Both the position numbers and the translations under genes were made by a program. A stretch of 64,000 nucleotides of DNA from Bacteroidota bacterium (GTDB taxonomy: Bacteria > Bacteroidota > Bacteroidia > Chitinophagales > Chitinophagaceae): positions 86,075-150,074 of the forward strand of contig JAGWRO010000011.1 of NCBI GenBank assembly GCA_028876495.1, given 5' to 3'. Shown in pieces: positions 54,994-64,000 of this stretch. Under the pieces are notes generated by a model. The model did not search any database, was not told the DNA's origin, and worked only from the letters and a program-made list of their open reading frames with translations. Each line of letters starts with the position of its first letter. Positions within the stretch are counted from its first letter, which is position 1.

Positions 54994-56004
54994 TTATTTC
55001 TTTACCGCTTTTAAGGTATCATCAATCAATGGCGTTGTCAGGTAATTACCTTTATCCTTTTTGCCAAACACCGAAAAATTTACATATCTTTTTGGATGCA
55101 CTCTTATATCATCCAGCAGTATATTCAACTTATCAGTAGTGCTTTCAAGATTATGGTATAAAGTCTTATCATTGAGCAGCAAGCCAAGCGACCCCTCTTT
55201 ACTGTTGATCTTTTCTGCACCGGCTTTAAAATTATTGATGGCCACCTGCAGCGTATCAAGCGTTTGCTTCAGATCAATCTTAGAAAGCTTATTAGAGAAA
55301 ACTGCTGCATTCTTCATGATACTATCAAGATGATTGTTATTGGTATTGAGGTTGGAAGTAAAGGTTTTCATGTTTTCCAAAGACTGGCCAAGCGCTCCTT
55401 TTTGAACATCTACCAGTTGCTGCAACGATTGGGAAGTAACCACGAAGGAAGCAGTTGCTGCATTCACATTGGCCAAAATACTTTTTATATTATCTTTAGT
55501 ACGAACATCGAAAACGGTAGTAACCGTAGTAAGTACCGAATCCAAAGATTTTACCGCATTTTTTACTTCATACAAAACCGGGTTTATGATTTTCATAGCC
55601 TCATCAAAAGCGCCGCCACTAAGGGTTGTAAGCAAAGTATCCCCGTTCTTTAAATAAGTATTGGCATCTCCCAACTGAATTTCCATCGTAGGGCTTCCAA
55701 GCAAATTGGGATTGATAACTGCCAGGGAATTCGACGGGATGTTGACATCTTTGGTAAGAGAAACGGTTACCAGGATTCTTTTCATATCCTTTCCCCCATC
55801 GAGGTTCTCTATTCTTCCTACCTGCATACCATTAATGACAACAGGATTTGATTGCTTCAACCCCTGAACATCTGCATACACTGCATAAATATGATTTTCC
55901 TTTTTAAATATACCACTCCCCTTTAAATATTTAAATCCTATAACCAGCATCGCGACTCCGACAACCGCCATAATACCGATCTTTGTTTCATTACTAATTT
56001 TCAT
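54994..56004 (-). CDS. MlaD/MCE family lipid-transport protein
   Basis: A single N-terminal membrane helix (about 9-27, IGIMAVVGVAMLVIGFKYL) precedes an MCE domain (about 38-115, YAVYADVQGLKQSNPVVINGMQVGRIENL). A long helical C-terminal part follows (about 150-300). MCE proteins form rings or tubes that move phospholipids between membranes. The stop is one base from the start of the OstA-like gene. The partner ATPase and permease are not in the window. Confidence 0.92.
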   Translation of the reverse strand: MKISNETKIGIMAVVGVAMLVIGFKYLKGSGIFKKENHIYAVYADVQGLKQSNPVVINGMQVGRIENLDGGKDMKRILVTVSLTKDVNIPSNSLAVINPNLLGSPTMEIQLGDANTYLKNGDTLLTTLSGGAFDEAMKIINPVLYEVKNAVKSLDSVLTTVTTVFDVRTKDNIKSILANVNAATASFVVTSQSLQQLVDVQKGALGQSLENMKTFTSNLNTNNNHLDSIMKNAAVFSNKLSKIDLKQTLDTLQVAINNFKAGAEKINSKEGSLGLLLNDKTLYHNLESTTDKLNILLDDIRVHPKRYVNFSVFGKKDKGNYLTTPLIDDTLKAVKK

Positions 56005-56164
56005 TTGGTATTTTTTCGTAATATTTTTTTAAAGAATCATTCCTTTAAAAGTATTATGCGAAAATAGTAAACTTCATTCGCAGTTGGGGCAACAAATGAA
56101 TTAACCATTATAATGTTCGTTTGATACTGGTTAACACCCGACTTCCTATAAAAGAGATTGATTT

Positions 56165-57169
56165 TTATTTTCCCGGAGTATTATCGCTTGCAGTATTGGC
56201 AAGGGTTTTAGGAGTTTCTACCATCTTTCTATACTTAACCAGCGCATCGGTTATTGCCTGTGCTATTTCATCCTGTCCTTTTTCACTATTCAGGTAGCGC
56301 TCGTCATCATAGTTATCTACAAATCCTGTTTCTATCAATACAGCAGGCATCTGTGTAGCATGCAACACCCACAAACCTTTTTGGCGCTGCCAAACTCCGA
56401 GGTTGGGCCTTCCTGTCTCATCTGCAACCTCCTGCTGAATAAGGGAAGCCAGTTGGTAGCTTTTTCTAAAATAATTCTGAGAATATAACAGGGCGCTCGC
56501 TTTATATTCAGGGCTGTCATAATTGATGTTGGCTGTACTATCGTCATCCTCAGTATTATATCCTAAATCACCTTCTTCCAAAGCCTTGATTTTATCATTG
56601 GTTTGTCTTGCTGCTAATATCAATGTGCTTGTGCCTTTGCGTGAAGTAGGAATTTTATAATAATGCCTGATAGCTACACGGCGCGTATGCCTGGTATAAA
56701 CTTTTTTTCTTGATTTCCCTTTGCCAACATAATGATGTGTATGGTACACCTCAGTTTTATAGCCTACGATCTTCGATCCGGTTTTTAAAGAAGCAACTGC
56801 ATCGGCATGGATGCAAACAAAAAGATCTCCATGATGTTCATTCGCAAATTGTGCTTTTTCCCGAACATTCATAAACACATCTGTAGTTCTTGAAGGAATG
56901 ATATTTACATCCGGCATTGCTTTTTTAAGATCGTCTACCAGTTTCATTGAAATAGCAAGAGTAATATTTTTTTCAAACGAACCAAGTGTTCCTTGATAAT
57001 CACCATGGGTGCCAGGATCTGAGCCTCCATGCCCAGGGTCAATTATAATGGTTTTAATTTTATGGGGAGTTTGTGAAAAAGTACCTACATTAACAAACAA
57101 TAGAAGAGAAAGAGAAAAAAAGAAAATTCTTAATGGGTAAAAAAGTTGCGATTTTTTGAGTTCAAACAT
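56165..57169 (-). CDS. N-acetylmuramoyl-L-alanine amidase
   Basis: A signal peptide (about 10-33) precedes an Amidase_3 domain: TIIIDPGHGGSDPGTHG has the first zinc His, SFEKNITLAISMKL the zinc Glu, FVCIHADA the second His, and AVLIETGFVDN the catalytic Glu. It cleaves the bond between muramic acid and the stem peptide during cell separation. An insert of about 50 residues rich in Lys/Arg/His (HHYVGKGKSRKKVYTRHTRR) interrupts the domain, as in other Bacteroidota members. The ATG at 57169 is used; the longer frame starts at TTG. It is divergent from lptD. Confidence 0.93.
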   Translation of the reverse strand: MFELKKSQLFYPLRIFFFSLSLLLFVNVGTFSQTPHKIKTIIIDPGHGGSDPGTHGDYQGTLGSFEKNITLAISMKLVDDLKKAMPDVNIIPSRTTDVFMNVREKAQFANEHHGDLFVCIHADAVASLKTGSKIVGYKTEVYHTHHYVGKGKSRKKVYTRHTRRVAIRHYYKIPTSRKGTSTLILAARQTNDKIKALEEGDLGYNTEDDDSTANINYDSPEYKASALLYSQNYFRKSYQLASLIQQEVADETGRPNLGVWQRQKGLWVLHATQMPAVLIETGFVDNYDDERYLNSEKGQDEIAQAITDALVKYRKMVETPKTLANTASDNTPGK

Positions 57170-57263
57170 TTGCAAATATTGGTTTTAAATGGGTCAATAC
57201 AATTCTTTCGTAATCTTCACATAACCTTAATTGGATTATCTCTATTTTTGTTGCCTTACTGCT

Positions 57264-60071
57264 ATGCAAAACAGAAACGAAATTAGGTCAAAAAATATTT
57301 TACCCTTTACTCTTACAGCTTTCCTGTTTGTGTTTTTATATTCAGCGGTAAAGAGCAGCGACCTGAGTTCTAATAAAGATTATTTTTTTTCCGGTTTAAA
57401 CAATCCTCCTTCCGAATTATTTTCTTCAAAGGAAAACCATTTTTCTGTTGCAAAAAAGCAAAAATTGATAAATGATTCAATCCCGTCAAAAAATAATAAT
57501 GATACAGACTCAATTCCAAACAAAAATCCGGATTCGCTTTTGCTAAAAGATTCTTCTGCAAATAGTAAAACTGCCGACACGATTCATTACAATCTTGCGA
57601 AAAATGCTTTGGAAGCGCCGGTGGAGTATTCAGCAGAAGATTCAATGGTGGTAGATGTAAAAGGAAAAACAGTTACACTTTATGGTAATAAAGTAACCAC
57701 CAATTATAAGGGCAACAAACTTACAGGGCCAATCATTTCTTTTGATGAAACATCCGGAGATATTATTGCAGCGATAAAAAGAGATAGCACAGGCAAGGTA
57801 ATTGCTTATCCCACTTATAAGTCATCTGATTTTACTTCTCAAAGCGACTCAATCCGTTTTAATATGAAAACCGGGAAGGGGCTTACAAAGGGCACTTACA
57901 CCCAACAGGGAGAAATGTATGTCTATGGCCAGGTTATTAAAAAAGTGAGCCCTGATGTTTTTTATGCTTTGCGCGGAAGATTTACTACCTGCAACCTGGA
58001 TACGCCTCACTTTGCTTTTATCGCCAATAAAATAAAATTCATAACTAATAAAGTAGCTATTTCAGGTCCTGTTCATCCTGAATTTGAAGGAGTGCCAATC
58101 CCGATTTATTTTCCTTTCGGAATTTTTCCTTTAAACCAGGGAAGACATTCAGGTTTTTTATCACCAAACTTTACCGTGAACCAACAAAAAGGGCTGGGAC
58201 TTGAAGGAATCGGTTACTACAAGGTCATCAACGATTATTGGGACATTGTCGCCAGGGCGGATATTTATTCGTACGGCGGTTGGTCGTTGAATCTAAATCC
58301 CCGTTATTCGAAAAAGTACCATTACAGTGGCAACTTTTCACTGGATATTCAGCATTTCAATTTGAATTTTAAAGGAGATCCTGACTTCCAGAAAAACAAA
58401 TCATTCCATATAACCTGGAGCCATAGTGCTGATACAAAATCGCGCCCTGGCGTCACTTTTTCGGCAAATGTAAATGCGGGAAGCAGCAGTTTTAACCAGC
58501 AGGTACCCAACAACCCGGTAGTTAACTTCCAGAACCAGCTCACCTCCTCCATTTCTTATTCAAAAAGATGGCAGGATCTGCCGTTCAATTTAACACTCAC
58601 GGCAAATCATGATCAAAACACCAATTTAAAACTCATCAATATAAGCCTGCCCACTTTAGGTTTCAACATGACTACCATTTACCCATTTAGAAAAAAAGAC
58701 GCAGTTGGAGATTTGAAATGGTATGAAAATATTGGCATCGGCTACAATTTAAATGCAGGTAACCGGTTTTCATTTTCTGACTCGGTTGGACATCCAAGTA
58801 TAATTCAACAAATAAGGGATACACTGCAATGGGGCGTACATCATTCTCTTCCTATAAGTTTATCGCTGCCGCAAATGGGCGTTTTTCAATTGTCGCCTTC
58901 AGTGAGTTACGATGAAACCTGGTACCAAAGTAAAGTAACTAACACCTGGGATTCGGCGGATAATAAATTAGTACCCACTGTTCAAAAAGGGTTTTATACG
59001 GCCAGGCAAATGTCATTTGGTTTAAGTGTATCTACAAGAATATTTGGAATGATAACTGCCAAAAACAAGAATGCAAAAATTCAAGCAATACGCCATGAAT
59101 TACGACCTACTATAGGTATTAGTTACCAACCTAACTTCAACAGGAATAATTATTATTCAGTAGTTGTAGATTCCTTTGGAAACAAAGATATTATGCCTTA
59201 CTTCCCTAATAATTATAACTTGTACGGCCCTTACAACAATGGCCGTTTCGGCGGCTTTACTTTCGGGCTTGAAAATAACCTCTCTATGAAAGTACGCGAC
59301 AAGAAAGATACGGGAAACGTATTGAAAAAGGTGTCACTTATTGATGCATTCAGTATCAACGGCAGCTACAACTTTTTCCCGGTCGACTTCCGTCATTTTT
59401 CCAATTTATCAGCAGTTGCTTCTACCAATCTATTTAATAAAATCAATTTCACCTCCAGCGCCAATTTTGATCCTTATGAAGTAAACAGTGAAGGAAGAGA
59501 TACCAGTATTCTTATCTGGAAAAGAAACCCTATCTCATTGGGAAGAATGATGAATGCTAATATTTCTCTATCCAGTTCCTTCAAAGGAGGCAACAAAAAA
59601 ACAGGAGAAAAGGCTGGAGTAAAACCCGATGAAAATGCTGCGGCAGAAGCTGGTTACAGCCAGGATCAATACAACAGCGACCTTGCTTACATCAGGAACA
59701 ATCCCGGCGAATTTGCTGATTTTAATATTCCATGGTCAGTAAATCTTTCTTATGCATTAAGCTACTCAAAACAATTTGACCTTAAAAAGAAAGACTTTAA
59801 AGGCAGCTTTACCCAATACATGAATTTTGGTGGAACTTTGGCTATTACGCCTAAGTGGCAAATGGGCGTTAATGGGTATTACAATATTTCCCAGGGGAAA
59901 ATTAACCCTTTAACACTTTCTATTTCGAGAGACCTCCATTGCTGGCAAATGTCTATCAATGTAACGCCCCTTGGAATTTATCGCTATTACAGTATTAACC
60001 TCAGCCCCAAATCTCCTATCCTGCGCGATCTGAAAGTAAACAGGACAAGATCGTTTTATAACGGATTATAG
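57264..60071 (+). CDS. lptD: LptD-like outer-membrane LPS assembly protein
   Basis: About 935 residues: a signal-anchor near the N-terminus (ILPFTLTAFLFVFLYSAV), a Ser/Asn/Asp-rich spacer (about 40-110), and an OstA-type N-terminal domain (about 120-260, VVDVKGKTVTLYGNKVTTNYKGNKL). A large C-terminal beta-barrel includes GVPIPIYFPFGIFPLNQGRHSGFLSP, the LptD hallmark. It inserts lipopolysaccharide into the outer leaflet. The ATG of MQNRNEIRSKN is used; a TTG start would add 11 residues. A TATTTTTG box lies only 14-21 bases before the ATG, so the leader would be very short. Confidence 0.9.
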   Translation: MQNRNEIRSKNILPFTLTAFLFVFLYSAVKSSDLSSNKDYFFSGLNNPPSELFSSKENHFSVAKKQKLINDSIPSKNNNDTDSIPNKNPDSLLLKDSSANSKTADTIHYNLAKNALEAPVEYSAEDSMVVDVKGKTVTLYGNKVTTNYKGNKLTGPIISFDETSGDIIAAIKRDSTGKVIAYPTYKSSDFTSQSDSIRFNMKTGKGLTKGTYTQQGEMYVYGQVIKKVSPDVFYALRGRFTTCNLDTPHFAFIANKIKFITNKVAISGPVHPEFEGVPIPIYFPFGIFPLNQGRHSGFLSPNFTVNQQKGLGLEGIGYYKVINDYWDIVARADIYSYGGWSLNLNPRYSKKYHYSGNFSLDIQHFNLNFKGDPDFQKNKSFHITWSHSADTKSRPGVTFSANVNAGSSSFNQQVPNNPVVNFQNQLTSSISYSKRWQDLPFNLTLTANHDQNTNLKLINISLPTLGFNMTTIYPFRKKDAVGDLKWYENIGIGYNLNAGNRFSFSDSVGHPSIIQQIRDTLQWGVHHSLPISLSLPQMGVFQLSPSVSYDETWYQSKVTNTWDSADNKLVPTVQKGFYTARQMSFGLSVSTRIFGMITAKNKNAKIQAIRHELRPTIGISYQPNFNRNNYYSVVVDSFGNKDIMPYFPNNYNLYGPYNNGRFGGFTFGLENNLSMKVRDKKDTGNVLKKVSLIDAFSINGSYNFFPVDFRHFSNLSAVASTNLFNKINFTSSANFDPYEVNSEGRDTSILIWKRNPISLGRMMNANISLSSSFKGGNKKTGEKAGVKPDENAAAEAGYSQDQYNSDLAYIRNNPGEFADFNIPWSVNLSYALSYSKQFDLKKKDFKGSFTQYMNFGGTLAITPKWQMGVNGYYNISQGKINPLTLSISRDLHCWQMSINVTPLGIYRYYSINLSPKSPILRDLKVNRTRSFYNGL

Positions 60072-60076
60072 AAATT

Positions 60077-60104
60077 AAAAATCCGGTTTATTTATTGGTT
60101 TACC
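60077..60104 (+). repeat. Post-stop repeat, copy 9 of 9
   Basis: AAAAATCCGG then TTTATTTATTGGTTTACC, 5 bases after the lptD stop and in its orientation; best representative of the consensus. Confidence 0.6.
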
Positions 60105-60254
60105 CAGGATTTAAAGGAAATTAGAAACAGGTAAATACTGAAAATCGGTTAAATCAATTGCTCATCTTATGTCTTAAATTCAGGAAATAATGTTAAGATG
60201 GCAATGATAAAGAAGCCCAAAAGCAATAATGCAGAAACCAAATTTCTTTACAAT

Positions 60255-60284
60255 TTGATTACCGCTTTTATCCTTTATTTTTGA
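60255..60284 (+). promoter_or_regulatory. Bacteroidota-type promoter of the six-hairpin glycosidase gene
   Basis: TTTG at 60255-60258 and TATTTTTG at 60277-60284, with 18 bases between, match the -33 TTTG / -7 TAnnTTTG promoter of this phylum. The ATG follows at 60313, leaving a leader of about 20 bases. Confidence 0.6.
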
Positions 60285-60312
60285 TTTTTTTAAACATTTG
60301 CGTTCAATCAAT

Positions 60313-62823
60313 ATGAAAAATCATTTGCTTTTCTCTCTTACAACCTTTTTATTATACTTCAACGTTTGCCACGGGCAGTCAATTTCAATACAAAACGATA
60401 CACAGCTTCATAGGGTCACCTTCGGCAATTCAAAATTAAAATGGGTACTGGACTATGATCATCAATGCCGGATATCCGATATGGAAGTGGACGGGCAAAA
60501 AGTAATAGATGAACCTACCGGGTTATACTCTGAAATAAAAACTGCCGATGTAACATTTTCTACACTGCACCTTACTACTTCACCAACGGTTATGGTTACA
60601 CGTAATTTAGTGGATGTAACCGATATTAGTTACGGAAATAATGAAAACATCATACATGAAAGCTGGAAATTTCTTGTAACTGATACCGGTGTGAAATTTA
60701 CCATTACCCGAAACTGTCCTAAATCATTTGAAGCGGAATCCGTTTCCTTTCCTGCAATTGAATTTAAAAACATCAATACCTGGGAAGGCGCCTTCCAGGG
60801 ATTTGGTGGTATCGCCTGGTTTTACCTGTTTAACGAAAAACTTTGCACCTATGGCGATCATACCAATGAGGCCTCTTTCTGGAATAGCAAAACCAATAAC
60901 GGCCTGAACATTTCAGTAGAAGCTCCGGGACAGCAGGTGGCTATGAAATATACCCGCAGCAATGACGATAAACTGGCATATAGCATAGCTGTTTCCCAAA
61001 AAGAAATGGTTCCGCGTTATGATTCTGGAACTCACAGACGTCGTTTCATTCGAAAGAAAACTAATGTTTGGGCCCCCTTCAAATTATCAGCAGGAACTAC
61101 CACGCAGCATATCAATTTTTCTTTTTTTGACTATGAAAAGACCTACGGCCGGGGAGAATTTAAAGGCGTTAATGGTAAACAGGTAACCGCTGTTTTAAAT
61201 ACCATTGCCCGCATGGGAGTGATTGACGCCAGGCACTTTGGTGGCAATAGCTGGCATACCCCTTACGGACCCATTTGCCTGCATGAGCAATACATTGCGC
61301 AACTGGGCCTCGGCATTAATGATCCTCATTATTTGAAAGGCTACCAGCAATGCCTGGATTTCTATCGCGACAACGCCATTAAGCCCAACGGAAGGGTTTT
61401 GCCAAGATGGGCATACACGAATGAAGATGCGATGCCCGGCCAATTTACCAACAAAGGTTTTTATGAAGCACAATGGGGTTACCTGATGGACTCTAACCCG
61501 GATTTTGTTACCAATGTATCTGAATTATACGACCAGACTGGTGATAAAACATGGGTAAAAACTCAACAACAGGCTTGTGAAAAGGCTTTGCAATACCTGC
61601 TGAACAGGGATTCCAATGGCAACCATCTTGTAGAAATGATGAATGACAATCATACTGAAAAAAGAAGCAGCGACTGGATAGATATTATCTGGGCCTCATA
61701 TGAAAATGCTTTTGTAAATGCCAAACTGTACCATGCATTGAAATTATGGTCAGGAATTGAGCAACAATTGGGCAACACTACAAAAGCGTTGTATTATTCA
61801 GACTATGCAGCCAAACTCAAAATAAGTTTCAACAAAAGCATTCACAACGGCGGTTTTTGGGATGAAGAAAAAGGATACTATGATTACTGGCGTGACAAAG
61901 ATCAATCCATACATGGATACAACCTCGTTACCCCGGTAAATTTTATGGCAATTACTTACGGTATTTGTGATGACACCATTCGCAGAAATTCAATTTTAGA
62001 CAAGATAGAAACTGAGATGCAAAAGGAACATTTATTTTTCTGGCCTATCAGCATGTTTCCTTATAAAAGGGATGAAGGTTTGGCCTACCAATTCCCATTT
62101 CCCTACTATGAAAATGGCGATATATTTTTATCGTGGGGTAGTGTGGGTGTAGCAGCTTATGCCTCTTATAAACCCGGGCTCGCTTTACATTATGTAAAAA
62201 ATATTTTGCGGCAGGATAGCATTGATGGTCTTGCATTTCAACGATATTCCCGGAAGACACAGGAAGGCCAGGGCGATGATATTCTTTCCGGTAACAGCCT
62301 GGCGGTAGTTGGTTTGTACCAGGCTATTTACGGATTCAATCCTTTATACAACAGGTTTTACCTTGATCCGCATATTACCAAAGAAATATCAGGTTCCAGG
62401 TTGAATTATAATTACAGGGGACAACGTTTAACTATCGGACTTGACACCAACTTGTATTCCATCTCTAACCAACAATTCACGGTTGGTGCAAAAGGCAATT
62501 TTGGTTTTTTCTCAACAGGTAATACAGTAATGTATTTTAATAAAGACAATCCTTCTTTTTCTATAAAAGCTGATAGAGATAATTACGGGCATTTTAATCT
62601 GACCATTCTTGAATGTAATAATAAAGTAATGATCTGGCGGCAGACCTCAGAAGAATTGAAAGGCCGTATACACTATACCATCAATCAGCTAAAACCTGGT
62701 GGATCTTATTTAATTTATGCCAATAATACTTTGCTAAAAAAAGTAAAAAGCAATCCGGATGGTAGTTTAGTATTCGATCAAAACAGGAGGCCAAAAGAGA
62801 TAAAAATTCTTTTGGAACCATGA
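60313..62823 (+). CDS. Large secreted six-hairpin glycosidase-like protein
   Basis: The 836-residue protein has a signal peptide (1-22, ending CHG). An N-terminal beta-sandwich-like region (about 25-290) is followed by an (alpha/alpha)6-type helical region (about 300-720) with ARMGVIDARHFGGNSWHTPYGP, SSDWIDIIWASYENAFVNAKLY, GGFWDEEKGYYDYWRDKD and SGNSLAVVGLYQAIYGFNP. A C-terminal beta domain completes it. The layout is like GH78/GH94-type six-hairpin enzymes, but I cannot assign a family. Acidic residues in WIDIIW and WDEE could be catalytic. It lies outside the pectin locus, has its own promoter, and has no carbohydrate genes beside it. Confidence 0.7.
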   Translation: MKNHLLFSLTTFLLYFNVCHGQSISIQNDTQLHRVTFGNSKLKWVLDYDHQCRISDMEVDGQKVIDEPTGLYSEIKTADVTFSTLHLTTSPTVMVTRNLVDVTDISYGNNENIIHESWKFLVTDTGVKFTITRNCPKSFEAESVSFPAIEFKNINTWEGAFQGFGGIAWFYLFNEKLCTYGDHTNEASFWNSKTNNGLNISVEAPGQQVAMKYTRSNDDKLAYSIAVSQKEMVPRYDSGTHRRRFIRKKTNVWAPFKLSAGTTTQHINFSFFDYEKTYGRGEFKGVNGKQVTAVLNTIARMGVIDARHFGGNSWHTPYGPICLHEQYIAQLGLGINDPHYLKGYQQCLDFYRDNAIKPNGRVLPRWAYTNEDAMPGQFTNKGFYEAQWGYLMDSNPDFVTNVSELYDQTGDKTWVKTQQQACEKALQYLLNRDSNGNHLVEMMNDNHTEKRSSDWIDIIWASYENAFVNAKLYHALKLWSGIEQQLGNTTKALYYSDYAAKLKISFNKSIHNGGFWDEEKGYYDYWRDKDQSIHGYNLVTPVNFMAITYGICDDTIRRNSILDKIETEMQKEHLFFWPISMFPYKRDEGLAYQFPFPYYENGDIFLSWGSVGVAAYASYKPGLALHYVKNILRQDSIDGLAFQRYSRKTQEGQGDDILSGNSLAVVGLYQAIYGFNPLYNRFYLDPHITKEISGSRLNYNYRGQRLTIGLDTNLYSISNQQFTVGAKGNFGFFSTGNTVMYFNKDNPSFSIKADRDNYGHFNLTILECNNKVMIWRQTSEELKGRIHYTINQLKPGGSYLIYANNTLLKKVKSNPDGSLVFDQNRRPKEIKILLEP

Positions 62824-62877
62824 CAATAAAGTTCAGAAAACGAACTTACCCATTGGGAAACCGCTTAAGATGAATGA

Positions 62878-63693
62878 TCACCTGCTGTTAAATGGTTTTT
62901 CAAAAAAGTCATCCACTTCTTTATCAAATTCATTGGTATGTTCTATCAAAGTTCCATGGCCTGAATTGGGTACCACCCATAAATAAGCATGGGGAATATT
63001 TTGAAAAATTTTTACAGTATGCTCCAGTCTTATAAGATCATAATCGCCACAAATGATCAAAGAAGGACAACGAATGCTGTGCAATGCACTTAATGGAATA
63101 TTCGGTTGCAACCAGTCGAGCATAAAAATTTTCCAGTCGTTTTTTTCTTTGGCGGTGGTCATTTTTTTTGATTTCATAGAATCATAATACGCCTTTTCAC
63201 TTTTCCATAATGAAGGTATCAGCGCTGTTGAATCGGGCCATAAATTTGCCCCGGTAGAAGCAAGCTTAATTACTTTATCCGGATGCCGCATAGCAAGTAC
63301 CAGGGCCACTATCCCGCCATCGCTCCATCCGATTACATAGGCAGAATCGATATGCATTTTATCGAGCAATGCAGCTTCATCATCTGCCATCATCTCAAAA
63401 CTTAATGAATCGCCCGGGTCAGTTGATTTACCATGCGCACGGCTGTCTGTTGCAATCACTTTGTAATGCTGAGAAAAGTAAGGAATAATACTTGCCATCG
63501 AACTGATACTTCCTCCGTTGCCATGGATCAGTAATAAAGGTTTCCCGCTGCCATATTCTTCTGCATACATTTTTATACCACGCACGGAATAATATTTACC
63601 AGCCTCTTTATTATTGCCATACTCAATTTTAGCCTGGCAGTAGATTGGCTTTGTAAAAGCGAAAAGTAATAAAAGTAAAAACACTTTTTGCAT
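62878..63693 (-). CDS. Secreted alpha/beta-hydrolase
   Basis: A 271-residue protein with a signal peptide (MQKVFLLLLLFAFTKPIYCQ). LLLIHGNGGSISSM is the oxyanion block, YVIGWSDGGIVAL the nucleophile elbow with Ser, ICGDYDLIRLEHTV the acidic residue, and VPNSGHGTLIEH the catalytic His. It is the common alpha/beta-hydrolase type with unknown substrate; the Asp after the nucleophile (SDGG) is typical of lactonase or peroxidase-like relatives. The ATG at 63693 is used rather than a TTG upstream. It is convergent with the glycosidase gene. Confidence 0.88.
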   Translation of the reverse strand: MQKVFLLLLLFAFTKPIYCQAKIEYGNNKEAGKYYSVRGIKMYAEEYGSGKPLLLIHGNGGSISSMASIIPYFSQHYKVIATDSRAHGKSTDPGDSLSFEMMADDEAALLDKMHIDSAYVIGWSDGGIVALVLAMRHPDKVIKLASTGANLWPDSTALIPSLWKSEKAYYDSMKSKKMTTAKEKNDWKIFMLDWLQPNIPLSALHSIRCPSLIICGDYDLIRLEHTVKIFQNIPHAYLWVVPNSGHGTLIEHTNEFDKEVDDFFEKPFNSR

Positions 63694-63934
63694 AGAATAT
63701 GTTTTAAAGTAAAAGACCAAAAGGGTGAATAAACAGTGTGCAAAGTTATTGTTATCTACCTATTCGCCAACGGCGGTTTTTACTTTCAAATCTAAAAGAG
63801 GATAAAGTTTCTTTTTAGAATTGATGGAACGCCGGTTCCCCACTCTGGCGCAAGCGTCTCGTGCCTGTTGCACAACTAACATTATGTGGATAAAGATAGT
63901 TGCAAATGGGCATTGCAGAATCGTATCTTAAAGC
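63694..63934. other. Intergenic region holding the presumed left end of an insertion sequence
   Basis: A 241-bp stretch between the hydrolase start and the transposase start. It contains GGCGCAAGCGTCTCGTGCC at 63844-63862, a GC-rich imperfect dyad unlike its surroundings, and GTTGCACAAC at 63868-63877, a perfect short palindrome. The IS boundary must lie somewhere here, but without the other end I cannot fix its terminal repeat. Confidence 0.4.
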
Positions 63935-64000
63935 ATGCAAGGAAAAAAACTGTATTCAGAACAATTATTCAAATCATTCCAGCTCTCACAGCGGGTGCCG
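63935..64000 (+). mobile_element. 5' end of an IS1182-like transposase gene, cut by window edge
   Basis: An ATG at 63935 opens a frame of 22 residues reaching the window end: MQGKKLYSEQLFKSFQ then LSQRVP. This start (MQGKK--EQLF-SFQLS-RVP) is the characteristic N-terminus of IS1182-family transposases in Bacteroidota. Only the first codons are visible, so whether the element is intact cannot be said. Confidence 0.65.

Noticed and set aside
1..64000. tRNA, rRNA or riboswitch genes
   Set aside because: I read the intergenic regions for T-arm-like GTTCRA patterns and extended conserved RNA folds and found none. A covariance-model search would be decisive.

Overview
The window looks like chromosome from a Bacteroidota member, most likely Chitinophagaceae or a close relative. 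The evidence is a SusC/SusD pair, many secreted polysaccharide-degrading enzymes and lipoproteins, a LptD/amidase/MlaD/LptA-like envelope cluster of the Bacteroidota type, A/T-rich intergenic DNA, generally absent Shine-Dalgarno sequences and promoter-like TAnnTTTG boxes. I saw no tRNA, rRNA or CRISPR array. The assignment is inference from gene content.

Layout. 1-2924: two secreted lipoproteins of unknown role (the first cut by the window edge) and an isochorismatase-like protein. 3122-8012: a methyltransferase, an Hsp20 chaperone with an unusually strong ribosome binding site, and a PAS histidine kinase followed by a response regulator fused to a Crp/FNR-type DNA-binding module. 8155-10752: an M1 aminopeptidase. 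11144-19277: a tight plus-strand redox cluster comprising a GltD-like FAD/Fe-S oxidoreductase, a single-chain pyruvate:ferredoxin oxidoreductase, a dihydroorotate-dehydrogenase-like flavoprotein, a U32 protein, a small ferredoxin and a YhbP-like flavin-fold protein. The last three genes overlap. 19383-20707: a SatD/DUF3307 pair with a remarkable array of three equally spaced dyads in front of satD.

20870-47922: a large pectin utilization locus. Secreted enzymes (two GH28 polygalacturonases, PL10 pectate lyase, two CE8 pectin methylesterases, CE12 rhamnogalacturonan acetylesterase, SGNH and alpha/beta hydrolase esterases, GH43, GH105) would strip and cut pectin. SusC/SusD would import oligogalacturonides. 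KduI/KduD and UxaC/UxaB/UxaA would carry unsaturated and saturated uronates towards 2-keto-3-deoxygluconate. A divergent LacI-type regulator sits beside kduD, and matching operator-like sequences lie before kduD, GH105 and the outlying GH28. A degraded PL1 pectate lyase lies between susD and the CE12 gene.

48099-52238: a small defence island with an XRE-nucleotidyltransferase/HepT toxin-antitoxin pair, an unknown lipoprotein, and a dead type III restriction-modification locus. In that locus mod is internally deleted, res carries three nonsense codons plus a deletion and ends at a REP-like palindrome, and an intact unknown ORF lies between them. 52456-63693: an unknown membrane protein, the envelope cluster, a large six-hairpin glycosidase-like protein and an alpha/beta hydrolase. 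The window ends inside the first codons of an IS1182-like transposase.

Beyond genes, two patterns stand out. A 26-28-base sequence occurs nine times, eight of them just after a stop codon and in the sense orientation of that gene. The dyad array at 20749-20826 has units repeating at an exact 28-bp pitch.
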